NCBI GenBank assembly: GCA_018971065.1
Contig: JAGWVC010000002.1
Span: forward strand, 1-64,000
Direction of reading: 5' to 3'
Source: Sphingomonadales bacterium
GTDB lineage: Bacteria; Pseudomonadota; Alphaproteobacteria; Sphingomonadales; Sphingomonadaceae
DNA: 64,000 nucleotides
The notes beneath the pieces were generated by a model that was not told the origin of the DNA, made no database searches, and worked only from the letters and a program-made list of their open reading frames with translations. The position numbers and the translations under genes were made by a program. Shown in pieces: positions 44,460 through 53,045 of this stretch (within the stretch, counting starts at the first letter, position 1; the number at the start of each line of letters is the position of its first letter).

Positions 44460-46027
44460 GCCCCCAGCTTCCCGACGATCAGCTCGCGCAGCCGCCCGGT
44501 ATCCAGCGGCTTGCGAATGAACGTCCAGTTCGGCCGCATGGCCTTGGTTTCGGGGACATAGCCGCTCATCAGGATCACCCCCACGCCGGGCTGGACGGCT
44601 TCCGCCCAGGCGGCCAGGTCCAGCCCGCTCGCCCCCGGCAGCACCACGTCGCTCAGCATCAGGTCGCAGCGACCGGCCCCCAGCACCGCCATCGCCGCGT
44701 CGGCATCGGGCGCGGCCGTCACCCGGCAGCCCAGCGCCTCGACCATTTCCACCAGCGCCTCCAGCGCATAAGGCTCGTCCTCGACGATCAGCACATGCGC
44801 GCCCGTGCCATGCGGAGCGCTGTCCACCAGCCCGTCCACCCCGCGCCGGATCGCCACCGGCGCCGGCACCGCATCCGCCGCCTCGGCCACCGCCGGCAGG
44901 TAGATGTACACCGACGTTCCCTCGCCCGGCACCGAATCGAGGCAGGCATCGCCGTCCATCTCGCGCGCGAATTCCAGCACGGACGCCAGCCCGATGCCGC
45001 TGCCGTGTGTCTTGGTGGAAAACAGCGGCTCGAACGCGCGCAGCAGCACCGCCTCGGTCATCCCGGCGCCGCTGTCGCTCAGCCGGATCGCCGCATGGTC
45101 GCGCGGCGGCCCGCCATCCAGCGATACCGGCCTGACCGCCGTCGCGATGGTGATCCGCCCCCCGTTCGGCATCGCGTCGCGTGAGTTGACCAGCAGGTTC
45201 ACCAGGCAGTTCATCAGCCCGGTCCGGCTGACATCGACGATTGCCCCGGCGGCTGCCAGTTCGGTCGTCACCTCCACCCGCGCCCCGGCCAGCGATGAAA
45301 GGAACGTCAGGTTGTCCACGATCAGCCGGTCCAGAGCCAGCCGCGTCCGCGAATCGTGGCGCTGGTGCGAAAGCGTCATCAGCGACCGGGTGATCTTGCT
45401 GCCCCGGTCGGCCACTTCCATCATGATCCGCACCATGCGCCGCTGTGCCTCGCCCAGCGCGCTGGCATCCAGCAGCCGGTCGCCGTTCAGCTTGATGATC
45501 GACAGCAGGTTGTTGAAATCGTGCGCCATGTAACCGGCGGCCCGGCTCACGCGTTCCAGCAGATCGTGGCTGCGCTGCCGCGCCTGCGCCAGTTCATCGG
45601 CAATCTCGCGCGATTCTTCCAGCATCGCCTTCTGCATTCGCACCAGCATCATGCCCTGGATGCGCGGATCGTCCGGCGCGAGGTCGGCCAGTTGCAACTG
45701 CGACTCGGCGATGTCGAAGCTGGACGGCGCCACCGCCATCGCCAGCAGGAAACCGGCGTCCGCCGCAATCACCGATCCGCACAGTTTCAGCCCACCGCTC
45801 CGCGCCCGCAGTTGCAGGTCGGCGCCGGTCCGCGCCAGCCTGTCCAGTTCGGGCGCATCGGCCGAACCGGGCACCGCGAAACATTCGTCCAGCGTCCGTC
45901 CGTCCGAAACCTGCGGACAGTGGCGCGCCACCGCCGGGCCCCAGGCCCGCAGCACGCCGTCGCCATTCACCACCAGGTATGCCGGAAACAGCCGGCTCAG
46001 GCGTTCACGGTCCAGATCCAGCCGCAC
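44441..46027 (-). CDS. Hybrid histidine kinase with HNOBA-like sensor domain (H-NOX partner)
   Basis: 528 residues, soluble. Residues 1-125 resemble the haem NO-binding-associated (HNOBA) domain: FPAYLVVNGDGVLRAWG at the start and LQLADLAPDDPRIQGMML near residue 111. A coiled-coil leads to the HisKA core with phosphoacceptor His169 in [12 protein letters not shown], then the ATPase domain with NLLVNSRDAMPNGG, DSGAGM and HGSGIGLASV. The C-terminal receiver domain has Asp460 in LMLSDVVLPG. It is 6 bases downstream of the H-NOX gene, so NO-bound H-NOX probably modulates this kinase through the HNOBA-like region. The receiver may be an internal phosphate sink or relay. Confidence 0.88.
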   Translation of the reverse strand: MRLDLDRERLSRLFPAYLVVNGDGVLRAWGPAVARHCPQVSDGRTLDECFAVPGSADAPELDRLARTGADLQLRARSGGLKLCGSVIAADAGFLLAMAVAPSSFDIAESQLQLADLAPDDPRIQGMMLVRMQKAMLEESREIADELAQARQRSHDLLERVSRAAGYMAHDFNNLLSIIKLNGDRLLDASALGEAQRRMVRIMMEVADRGSKITRSLMTLSHQRHDSRTRLALDRLIVDNLTFLSSLAGARVEVTTELAAAGAIVDVSRTGLMNCLVNLLVNSRDAMPNGGRITIATAVRPVSLDGGPPRDHAAIRLSDSGAGMTEAVLLRAFEPLFSTKTHGSGIGLASVLEFAREMDGDACLDSVPGEGTSVYIYLPAVAEAADAVPAPVAIRRGVDGLVDSAPHGTGAHVLIVEDEPYALEALVEMVEALGCRVTAAPDADAAMAVLGAGRCDLMLSDVVLPGASGLDLAAWAEAVQPGVGVILMSGYVPETKAMRPNWTFIRKPLDTGRLRELIVGKLGAQANSA

Positions 46028-46033
46028 AGGTGC

Positions 46034-46573
46034 CTACTCGTGCGTCACCAGGAATTCGGCGGCGTCGTTCACCGCGCCATGCACCCGCGATACCTCGCCG
46101 GTCAGACCGAAGCGGTCCAGCAGTCCTTCCAGCAGCCCGGCCACGAACGGTTCCAGCCCCTCGCGTTCCGAACGATAGCGCACGCGCAGTCGCCCCGGCG
46201 TGGCATCGACCAGCTCGAACGACGGCACGCGCGCTTCCGGCAGTGCCGCCAGCACCGCCTGGTGCATCCGGTCCAGGTTGCCGATGAACGATGCCAGATC
46301 GCGCCCGGTAAAGTCCATGATCGCGCCATACGATCCGCGCTCGGCAAATCCGATCCAGTGCCGCCCGAACCGCCCCAGCAGCTCGGCCACGGGCAGCTTC
46401 ATCCGCTCTGCCGCCGCGCCCACCATCGCCAGCGTCACCGCGTCGTCATAGATCTGTGCGCTGATCTGCTGGGCCGGGCCGAAGCCCAGCCCCCGCTCGA
46501 TCTCGTCCCAGGCGGCTTCGCCGGCCTGCTCGATCACCATGCCGCGCAGCGCGCGATGGATCATTCCGTACAT
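46034..46573 (-). CDS. hnoX: H-NOX haem nitric oxide/oxygen-binding protein
   Basis: A 179-residue single-domain sensor. It starts MYGMIHRAL. The proximal haem ligand is His104 (in LDRMHQAV) and the haem-propionate motif Y-x-S-x-R is Tyr133-Ser135-Arg137 (RYRSER), two residues beyond the canonical 102/131/133/135 numbering. The C terminus EFLVTHE is typical. Facultative and aerobic bacterial H-NOX proteins are mostly NO sensors that inhibit a partner kinase or cyclic-di-GMP enzyme. It overlaps the upstream phosphoacceptor-domain gene by 13 bases and precedes the HNOBA-like kinase. Confidence 0.93.
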   Translation of the reverse strand: MYGMIHRALRGMVIEQAGEAAWDEIERGLGFGPAQQISAQIYDDAVTLAMVGAAAERMKLPVAELLGRFGRHWIGFAERGSYGAIMDFTGRDLASFIGNLDRMHQAVLAALPEARVPSFELVDATPGRLRVRYRSEREGLEPFVAGLLEGLLDRFGLTGEVSRVHGAVNDAAEFLVTHE

Positions 46574-46797
46574 GCCGGGTCTCCCGTCCTGCCAGCCAGT
46601 TGCGCCGCCAGTTGTTCCAGCAACGCCGACGCGCGCGTGGTCTGCTCGTCGATCCGCTCGATCTTGGTGCGCAGGTAATCGCTGTCGCCCTCGCCGATGC
46701 CATCGGCCACCCGCTCGCGCAAGTTCCCGCACGCCAGGCGAATCACGTTCAGCGGCTGTCTCAAGTCATGGAAGGCCTTGCGCAGCTCTGCGTCCAT
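46561..46797 (-). CDS. Stand-alone histidine-kinase dimerisation/phosphoacceptor domain protein
   Basis: 78 residues. The N terminus MDAELRKAFHDLRQPLNVIRL contains an H-box like that of HisKA domains (His10, then an R-Q-P-L-N pattern), and the second helix LRTKIERIDEQTTRASALLEQLAAQL closes the helical hairpin. There is no ATPase domain. ATG 46797 has AGGGA 6-7 bases upstream. As the first gene of the H-NOX operon it could be phosphorylated by, or dimerise with, the hybrid kinase, acting as a phosphotransfer, phosphatase or inhibitory module. It could also be a remnant of a larger kinase. Confidence 0.72.
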   Translation of the reverse strand: MDAELRKAFHDLRQPLNVIRLACGNLRERVADGIGEGDSDYLRTKIERIDEQTTRASALLEQLAAQLAGRTGDPACTE

Positions 46798-47002
46798 CGT
46801 ATTCCCTTTCGACCCGATCCCCGGTCCCGTCTGCCAACGGTGGCGCTGCAATGGCTTCCCGGTCATTGCAGCGGGCGGCATCTCCACCAAGGATTTTCCC
46901 GTAGTCAGCTTTAGCAGGGTCGGTTACGCGCTCGCGTACAATTACTTCCACAACGGCACCAATTGCTGCGGGAATACCGTCCGGCGCCTTTGTTATCGGA
47001 AT

Positions 47003-47019
47003 TTCCCTATATAAGGGAA
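47003..47019. promoter_or_regulatory. Palindrome upstream of the H-NOX-linked response regulator
   Basis: TTCCCT and AGGGAA arms are separated by ATATA, about 40 bp upstream of the regulator start, in an A+T-rich part of the 261-bp divergent region. It is a candidate binding site, possibly for the winged-helix regulator itself. The remainder of 46798-47058 shows no gene. Confidence 0.5.
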
Positions 47020-47058
47020 CGTCCTTAAACGGATATTGCGTGGGGCGAAGCACGAAAT

Positions 47059-47961
47059 ATGAACGGAATGGCCGATTTGGGCGCTGAAGCGCAATCGTCT
47101 GCATCCGCCGGCGAGGTGTTGATCGTCGATGACGATGCCGCCTGCGTCGAGGAATACGCCGAACTCGTCGTCAGCCTCGGCTATGCCTGCCGCATCGCCA
47201 CCGACGTTCCCACCGCGCTGCGCATTCTGGCCGAAAATCCCGCCATCGGCATCGTCGTCACCGATCTCCACATGCCGATGATGGACGGGATGACATTCCT
47301 CGATGAACTGTCCTCGCGCTTCTTCGCCATCCGGCCGATCGTCGCCATCGTCGTCACCGGCCACGGTTCGCTCGATGTCGCGGTCCAGGCCATGCGCTTC
47401 AATGCGTCCGATTTTCTCGCCAAACCGGTTTCGCGCGGCGATCTGTCCACCGCGCTGCGGCGCGCCTCGCACCGGCTCACCCAGCTTCGCACCCAGTTCC
47501 GCCTGCTGGCGATGATGCGCGCCGAAGCCGCTGGCAACCGCCCGGCTGCCACGACGCCTGCCGCGTCCGACGCCCCGGTGGATTCTCCTGCCGCTGCTCC
47601 CAACGATTCCGGCGCCGACAAGCTGCTGGGCCTCGTCCGGTCGATCGTCCGCCAGCGTGAGCGCCGGCTCGATTATCTCGATCCCGCCGTACTGTCGGAC
47701 CCGGTCTGGGACATCCTGCTCGATCTCACGTCGGCCCGTCTCAACCGCCAGCAGGTCACCATCACCAGCGTCTGCGCCGCCGCGCACATCCCGCTCACCA
47801 CCGGAATGCGGTACATTCAGGTGCTGGTCGATAACGGCCTCGTTCGCCGCTGGAAGGACCCGCAGGACCAGCGCCGCAACCTGCTTGAACTCGAAGAAGC
47901 CGGAATGGAAGCGATGGTCGCCTACCTCAGCGACATCGGCCCCCGCCCGATTCCCAGTTGA
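47059..47961 (+). CDS. Response regulator with MarR-like winged-helix output
   Basis: 300 residues. Receiver domain at about 18-140 (VLIVDDDAACVEE, phosphoacceptor Asp69 in VVTDLHMPMMDG, VTGHGS and FLAKPVSR). An Ala/Pro/Thr-rich linker leads to a winged-helix domain at about 205-292 (DPVWDILLDLTSARLNRQQVTI, then TGMRYIQVLVDNGLVRRWKDP and QDQRRNLLEL). This receiver plus MarR-like arrangement is uncommon. It is divergent from the H-NOX operon and is the likely output of that kinase system. GAACG and ATTGCGTGGGGCG precede ATG 47059. Confidence 0.85.
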   Translation: MNGMADLGAEAQSSASAGEVLIVDDDAACVEEYAELVVSLGYACRIATDVPTALRILAENPAIGIVVTDLHMPMMDGMTFLDELSSRFFAIRPIVAIVVTGHGSLDVAVQAMRFNASDFLAKPVSRGDLSTALRRASHRLTQLRTQFRLLAMMRAEAAGNRPAATTPAASDAPVDSPAAAPNDSGADKLLGLVRSIVRQRERRLDYLDPAVLSDPVWDILLDLTSARLNRQQVTITSVCAAAHIPLTTGMRYIQVLVDNGLVRRWKDPQDQRRNLLELEEAGMEAMVAYLSDIGPRPIPS

Positions 47962-48045
47962 TCGCGGTCGATTGATCCGCGCCGATTGACCCCCGGCCCG
48001 GCGAGCGGCGTTTTTGCGCTTCTTTCCCGTGCCCGCCGTCCCTAT

Positions 48046-48540
48046 ATGCGGGCGATGCCCGGCCTCCGCAGACCTTCCCCGCGCAAATCGCTTGTGCAGC
48101 GTTTCAACCCCACCGAGGCCGTCAGCGATTTCGCCGATGTCTGGCGCCAGGCCGGTTCCAATCGCTGGAAGTTCCTCGTGGCCGCCGGCGTGATGACCAC
48201 GCTGGTGTTCTCGCTGGTCATCTGGGACGAACAGCGCATCCCGCCCCGCCCGCCCGAGATCGTGTGGATCAATTCCTGGCGCGCCGATCGCCCCGATGCC
48301 GAAATCCGGGCCAGCAACCTCGTCTATCAGCGCCACAAGGAAGCCGAACAGGCCGCCGAGGCGAAGAACGCCGAGGAGATCCGCCAGATCTACAAGACCA
48401 TCGGCCGGCTCTCCGGCATGGATGTCGATGGCATCGAACGCCGCGCGAAAGCCGAACAGGCCGCTAGCGCCGCCGCTGCCGAGGCCGAGGCACAGCGCCG
48501 CGCCACCCTCCAGCACGCCTTCGACACGCCGCGGCGATGA
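48046..48540 (+). CDS. Conserved single-span membrane protein upstream of ribD
   Basis: About 164 residues. An N-terminal basic part (LRRPSPRKSLVQRFNPTEAV), one transmembrane helix near residue 50 (WKFLVAAGVMTTLVFSLVIW), then a charged region ending in an Ala/Glu/Arg-rich helix (KAEQAASAAAAEAEAQRRAT). I recognise it only as a hypothetical protein type seen upstream of ribD in sphingomonads. The start is uncertain: ATG 48046, ATG 48055 and a GTG 60 bases earlier are all in frame. Its stop overlaps the ribD ATG. Confidence 0.65.
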   Translation: MRAMPGLRRPSPRKSLVQRFNPTEAVSDFADVWRQAGSNRWKFLVAAGVMTTLVFSLVIWDEQRIPPRPPEIVWINSWRADRPDAEIRASNLVYQRHKEAEQAAEAKNAEEIRQIYKTIGRLSGMDVDGIERRAKAEQAASAAAAEAEAQRRATLQHAFDTPRR

Positions 48541-49514
48541 CTGCGGCGGACGACGGGCGCTGGCTGGCCGCCGCCGCCGCCCTGGCCGATCGCGGCCGCC
48601 CGCTCAGCCGTCCCAATCCCGCCGTCGGCGCCATCCTCGTGCGCGACGGCAGGGTGATCGCGCGCGGCCACACCCGGCCCGGCGGCCGCCCCCACGCCGA
48701 AGCCGTCGCGCTGGCAGCGGCGGGTGAAGCGGCCAGCGGCGCCACGCTCTACGTCAGCCTCGAACCCTGCGCCCACCGCAGCGAACGCGGCCCCGCCTGC
48801 GCCGATCTCGTCGCCGCCTCGGGCGTCGGGCGCGTCGTCGTCGGCTGCGCCGATCCCGATCCGCGCACCGCCGGACAGGGCATCGCCCGCATCCGCGCCG
48901 CCGGCATCGCCTGCGACCTCGTCGCCTCGCCCGAATGCGAATCGGGCCTTGCCGGCTATCTTGCCAGGCACCGGCTCGGCCGCCCGCACGTCACCCTGAA
49001 ACTCGCGCTCACGCTCGACGGCGCCATCGCGCTGGCCAGCGGCGAAAGCCAGTGGATCACCGGCGACGCCGCCCGCGCCCATGCCCACGCCCACCGCGCC
49101 CGCGCCGACGCCATCCTCGTCGGCGGCGGCACCCTGCGCGCCGACAACCCGTCGCTCACTGTCCGCCTGCCCGGCCTCGAATCGCGCACACCCTTGCGCT
49201 GCGTCCTCACCCGGGCCGCCGCGCCTGCCGGTTGGCACGCGGTCGCCACGCCATCGGCCATCGCCGCCATCCCCGATGCGCAGGCGCTGATCGTCGAAGG
49301 CGGCGCTCACACCGCCGCCGCGTTCCTCGCCGCCGATCTCGTCGATGCGCTGCACATCTACCGCGCCCCCATCCTTGTCGGCGGCCAACCCGGCGTGGTC
49401 GATTTCGGCCTGCAAAACCTTGCCGCCGCGCACGGCCGCTGGCGCCAGACCGACCATCGCCGCCTTGGCAACGACAGCTTCACCGCCTACGAACGGGTGC
49501 GAAATCAGGGGTAA
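48537..49514 (+). CDS. ribD: Bifunctional riboflavin deaminase/reductase RibD
   Basis: 325 residues. N-terminal deaminase with zinc ligands in HAEAVAL (near residue 53) and PCAHRSERGPACAD (near residue 76), and C-terminal reductase with TLKLALTLDGAIALASGESQWITGD and VGGGTLRADNP. It converts the GTP-derived pyrimidine to 5-amino-6-ribitylamino-uracil phosphate. The start overlaps the upstream membrane protein gene by 4 bases. ribE follows after 4 bases. Confidence 0.95.
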   Translation: MTAADDGRWLAAAAALADRGRPLSRPNPAVGAILVRDGRVIARGHTRPGGRPHAEAVALAAAGEAASGATLYVSLEPCAHRSERGPACADLVAASGVGRVVVGCADPDPRTAGQGIARIRAAGIACDLVASPECESGLAGYLARHRLGRPHVTLKLALTLDGAIALASGESQWITGDAARAHAHAHRARADAILVGGGTLRADNPSLTVRLPGLESRTPLRCVLTRAAAPAGWHAVATPSAIAAIPDAQALIVEGGAHTAAAFLAADLVDALHIYRAPILVGGQPGVVDFGLQNLAAAHGRWRQTDHRRLGNDSFTAYERVRNQG

Positions 49515-49518
49515 ATCC

Positions 49519-50136
49519 ATGTTCACCGGCATCGTCACCGCCATCGGCACCATCACCCAGGCCCGCCACACCGGCGATCTCCATGCCGTCATCGCCTGCC
49601 CGTTCGATCCGGCGCACATCGCCATCGGCGCGTCGATCGCGTGCTCGGGCACCTGCCTCACCGTGGTCGATCGCGGGGGAATCGCGGGCGATGCCTGGTT
49701 CGCCGTCACCCTTTCCGGCGAAACGCTGGCGCGCACCGTCCCCGGTCGTTGGGTCGAAGGCACCTGCCTCAACCTCGAACCCGCGCTCAAGCTGGGGGAT
49801 GAACTGGGTGGCCACATCGTCACCGGCCATGTCGATGGCGTCGGCACCGTGGTCAGCAGCATCCCCACCGGCGAATCGCTGCGCGTCACCATCGCCACCC
49901 CGCCCGAACTCGCACCCTATCTGGCCGCCAAGGGGTCGATCACCGTCGATGGCGTCTCGCTCACCGTCAACGAAGTGGCGGACCAGCCCGACGGTGCGTG
50001 CCACTTCACGCTCAACCTCATCCCCCACACCGCCGACGTCACCACGCTCGGCGCGCTTCGGCCCGGCGATGCCGTCAACCTCGAGATCGATGTGCTGGCC
50101 CGCTACCTGATGCGGATGCAATCGCTGCGCGCCTGA
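49519..50136 (+). CDS. ribE: Riboflavin synthase, alpha chain
   Basis: 205 residues containing two lumazine-binding repeats. The first begins MFTGIVTAIGTITQA and includes GTCLTVV; the second begins LGGHIVTGHVDGVG and includes GVSLTVNEV. The enzyme dismutates two 6,7-dimethyl-8-ribityllumazine molecules to riboflavin. It is coupled to ribD; ribBA and ribH are not in the window. No FMN riboswitch is visible upstream of the operon. Confidence 0.96.
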   Translation: MFTGIVTAIGTITQARHTGDLHAVIACPFDPAHIAIGASIACSGTCLTVVDRGGIAGDAWFAVTLSGETLARTVPGRWVEGTCLNLEPALKLGDELGGHIVTGHVDGVGTVVSSIPTGESLRVTIATPPELAPYLAAKGSITVDGVSLTVNEVADQPDGACHFTLNLIPHTADVTTLGALRPGDAVNLEIDVLARYLMRMQSLRA

Positions 50137-50233
50137 CCGCGTCACCGGTCGCGCTGAACAGGCGTTCAAATTCCCGGTTGACACCGGCCCCTGCATCCAA
50201 CAGGTAAGCGCCAAACCTCACGGGAGAACTACC

Positions 50234-50986
50234 TTGGCACAGACCCTCAGCGGCAAGATCGCCCTCGTCACCGGCGCATCCTCGGGCATCGGCGAAGCCA
50301 CCGCCATCGCGCTGGCCGCCGCCGGCGCCACTGTCGCGGTCAGCGCCCGCCGCGCCGATCGGCTCGCCGGTCTGGTCCAGAAGATCGAGGCCGCCGGCGG
50401 CAAGGCGCTGGCGCTGGCGGGCGACATGGCGGTTGAGGCTGACGCGATCAAGGCGGTGGAGGACACCGTCGCCGCGTTCGGCCGCATCGACATCCTGATC
50501 AATTCCGCCGGCATCATGCAGGCCGGCGGCATTGAGGGCGCCGACCTGTCGCTCTACCGCAAGGTGATCGACATCAACCTGCTCGGCACCATCTACACCT
50601 GCCAGGCCGCCATCCCGCACATGCTGAAGAACGGCGTCGGCGACATCGTCACCATCTCGTCGCTGGCGGGCCGCAAGGGCGGGCCGCAGACCAACGCCTA
50701 TTCGGCCAGCAAGCACGCGGTCAATTCCGCCACTGACGCGATGCGGCAGGAACTGGGTGGCCGCAACATCCGCGTGTCGATCCTGATGCCCGGCGCCACC
50801 CGCACCGAAGTGGGCGACAGCATCGAGGACCCCAACTGGCGCGCCGCCATCCAGGCTCACGTCGCCAAGGACGGCGCGGTGGAGCCCAGCGAGATTGCCG
50901 ATACGCTGGTGTTCATGCTGTCGCTGCCGCGCCACGTGAACATCTCGGAAATCAGCGTTCGCCCCACTATCGACACCACCGCCTGA
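50234..50986 (+). CDS. Short-chain dehydrogenase/reductase
   Basis: 250 residues. Cofactor motif TGASSGIGEA at residues about 14-23, NSAGIM near residue 92, catalytic Ser in ISSLAG and the YSASK motif (NAYSASKHAVN). A basic ARRADR after the second strand points to NADP(H). The start is TTG, supported by GGGAG 8 bases upstream; no ATG exists before the cofactor motif. A TTGACA-like -35 element is at 50178-50183 with a poor -10. The substrate is unknown. Confidence 0.92.
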   Translation: MAQTLSGKIALVTGASSGIGEATAIALAAAGATVAVSARRADRLAGLVQKIEAAGGKALALAGDMAVEADAIKAVEDTVAAFGRIDILINSAGIMQAGGIEGADLSLYRKVIDINLLGTIYTCQAAIPHMLKNGVGDIVTISSLAGRKGGPQTNAYSASKHAVNSATDAMRQELGGRNIRVSILMPGATRTEVGDSIEDPNWRAAIQAHVAKDGAVEPSEIADTLVFMLSLPRHVNISEISVRPTIDTTA

Positions 50987-51002
50987 TCGTCGTCGCCTGC
51001 CG

Positions 51003-53021
51003 TCACGCGGCGGCGGCAATCTCCGCCGTTTCCGCAGCCGGCAGGGTCAGTTCGGCAACCGTCAGCCCGGCAACGGGCAACCTTGTCGATCGGCAGGTTT
51101 TCGCTGTCCTGGGTGTACCCACCCGGCCCAGGAACAGCATCTCGCCACCCCCGTCGGGCCTGATTCGCCGCACCGCGCGCGCCAGCCGCGCCGCCAGCTT
51201 CCGCGCGCCGTTCATCGTGGTGAACGGTTCCCCGGTCTCGCCATAGTGCGCGAAGATCAGCGTCGCCATGCCGGGCTGCAACGCCAGGCCATGCCGGCTG
51301 GCGGTCAGCCACAGCCGCTGCAGCCGTGTGCCGGCTTCGATCACCGCCACCCGGCTTGCCCGGTCGTCTGCCGGTTGCCGTCTGAACGCAATGCTGAAGA
51401 ACGCGCTGCTGAAGATGCCGGGCAGGATGTCCATCTGCAAGCTTGCCGTGGCGGTGCCGTGCAACATGCCGGGCAGGATGCGGGTCCGCCGCCAGCTTGC
51501 CAGCGTCCAGCGCATGATGGCCAATGTCATCCGGTCCAGCCCCAGCGACGCCGCCGGCATCCGGTCGGGGCTGAGCTTGCGTGCCCAGTCGATCACGGCG
51601 CGGTGAACCGGCAGCGTTTCGGGAATCGTCGTGCGAATCCGCGTTGCCATCGCGCCCAGCCGCGCCAGTTTCCAGCGTTGGCCCAGCCCCTCGTGCCAGG
51701 TCAGCACCAGCGATTGGCCCAGGCACGCTTCCAGTTCGGCCTTCTGCGCGGCGGTCAGCCGCGACAGGCGATAAGGCCGGCGATCGACGCTGCGCTCCCA
51801 GACATGCTCCAGCAGCGGGTCGCGCACCGGCCGGCCGGTTTCGGTGAAATGCACGTCGATCACCGGGTCGGCGCGCCCGTCCTCGGTGAACGTCCATTCC
51901 GGCGCCAGCCCTTCCGCCGCTGCGGCCAGCCGCATGTTTTCCAGCAGGCAGCCTGCCGACAGCAGCAGCGGCTGGCCGTTCCGGTACTCATAAACATTGT
52001 CCTGCGCCCGCATCTCCAGATGAATGCGAATGTGGCGCGGGCCCATGATCTCGAAGCGCCACGGCTGCGAATTGTCGCCGCTGGGCGCCCATCGCCCGGC
52101 TTCCAGAATGCGCGACAGCGCCGCCGACGCGCCGGTTCCCGCCGGTGCGATCGCCACGGGCGCGGGCGGCCCCTTGCGCCGGGCCAGATGGAACTTCAAC
52201 CGCTGCAACGGATGCCGGTTGCCGCCACGCAACCGCCCTTGCACGAAGCGCTGCAGATAGGCGTCGAAGTTGTAGTAATGTGGCGCCGGCTTCATGCTGT
52301 TGCCGCGCTTCAGCAGGATCTTCACGGTTTCGGCGGCAACAACCCCCGCGCACAACTGGATTCCGGCAATCGTCGATGGCGCGCGCTGGCGTTCGAAATC
52401 CAGCCGCGTCGGGTCCATCAGATAGCCGGTCTGCAACGGTTTCGGCGCCAGCCCCAGGAAGAACTTCATCGCGCATTCGGCATCGCCGTGATCGGCAAAG
52501 TCGAAGTATTCGTCGAAGGTCATCCCGCCGGGCATGAACGCCAGGTATCCCACGCCCATGCCGATCGGCGCGGCGGTCAGTGCCGGAATGCCCCGCCGGG
52601 CGCATTCGGCAAACAGCGCGCGGCGCATCTTCAGCGCAAAGAAATCGATGCCGTCGATGAACAGGTCGGCGCCTTCCAGGAAATCGCCCACCGTTGCATC
52701 GGTGACGCCTTCGGGAAAGCGGCGGATGTCCAGCTCGGGATTGATGGCGCGGGCCATCCGTTCCAGCACCTCGATCTTCGGCTGGCCGATCGTGTCCATC
52801 GTCGCGCCGACCTGGCGATTGAAGTTGGCCAGTTCGAACGTGTCGAATTCGGCGATCGAGAACCGGCCTACGCCCAGCCGTGCCAGCGTGGTCAGATAGG
52901 TTCCTCCCACGCCGCCCATGCCCACGATCGCCACGCGCCGCTGGCGCAGGGTGTGCTGCTCGCATTCGGCCAGCCAGCCCAGGTTGCGGCTGAATGCCTC
53001 GTCATAATCGAATTGTCGCAT
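51003..53021 (-). CDS. ThiF (E1-like)-nitroreductase fusion protein, Rv1355c-like
   Basis: 672 residues. Residues about 10-265 are a ThiF/MoeB-type adenylation domain: nucleotide motif RVAIVGMGGVGGTYLTTLA, the acidic residue in IAEFDTFELANFNRQVGA, and the Asp of FIDGIDFF. Residues about 300-640 are a nitroreductase-like FMN domain that begins AGRWAPSGDNSQPWRFEI. This fusion is the layout of mycobacterial Rv1355c, whose function is unproven. GAGGAGG precedes the ATG. It is 24 bases downstream of an acyltransferase gene, suggesting a two-gene pathway that activates, acylates and reduces an unknown small molecule or peptide. Confidence 0.83.
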   Translation of the reverse strand: MRQFDYDEAFSRNLGWLAECEQHTLRQRRVAIVGMGGVGGTYLTTLARLGVGRFSIAEFDTFELANFNRQVGATMDTIGQPKIEVLERMARAINPELDIRRFPEGVTDATVGDFLEGADLFIDGIDFFALKMRRALFAECARRGIPALTAAPIGMGVGYLAFMPGGMTFDEYFDFADHGDAECAMKFFLGLAPKPLQTGYLMDPTRLDFERQRAPSTIAGIQLCAGVVAAETVKILLKRGNSMKPAPHYYNFDAYLQRFVQGRLRGGNRHPLQRLKFHLARRKGPPAPVAIAPAGTGASAALSRILEAGRWAPSGDNSQPWRFEIMGPRHIRIHLEMRAQDNVYEYRNGQPLLLSAGCLLENMRLAAAAEGLAPEWTFTEDGRADPVIDVHFTETGRPVRDPLLEHVWERSVDRRPYRLSRLTAAQKAELEACLGQSLVLTWHEGLGQRWKLARLGAMATRIRTTIPETLPVHRAVIDWARKLSPDRMPAASLGLDRMTLAIMRWTLASWRRTRILPGMLHGTATASLQMDILPGIFSSAFFSIAFRRQPADDRASRVAVIEAGTRLQRLWLTASRHGLALQPGMATLIFAHYGETGEPFTTMNGARKLAARLARAVRRIRPDGGGEMLFLGRVGTPRTAKTCRSTRLPVAGLTVAELTLPAAETAEIAAAA

Positions 53022-53045
53022 TGTCGATCCTCCTCGTCGCCGCGT

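Noticed and set aside
50178..50206. A sigma-70 promoter for the short-chain dehydrogenase gene
   Set aside because: TTGACA is perfect, but the hexamer at 17-bp spacing (CAGGTA) is a poor -10, so I did not list it as a feature.
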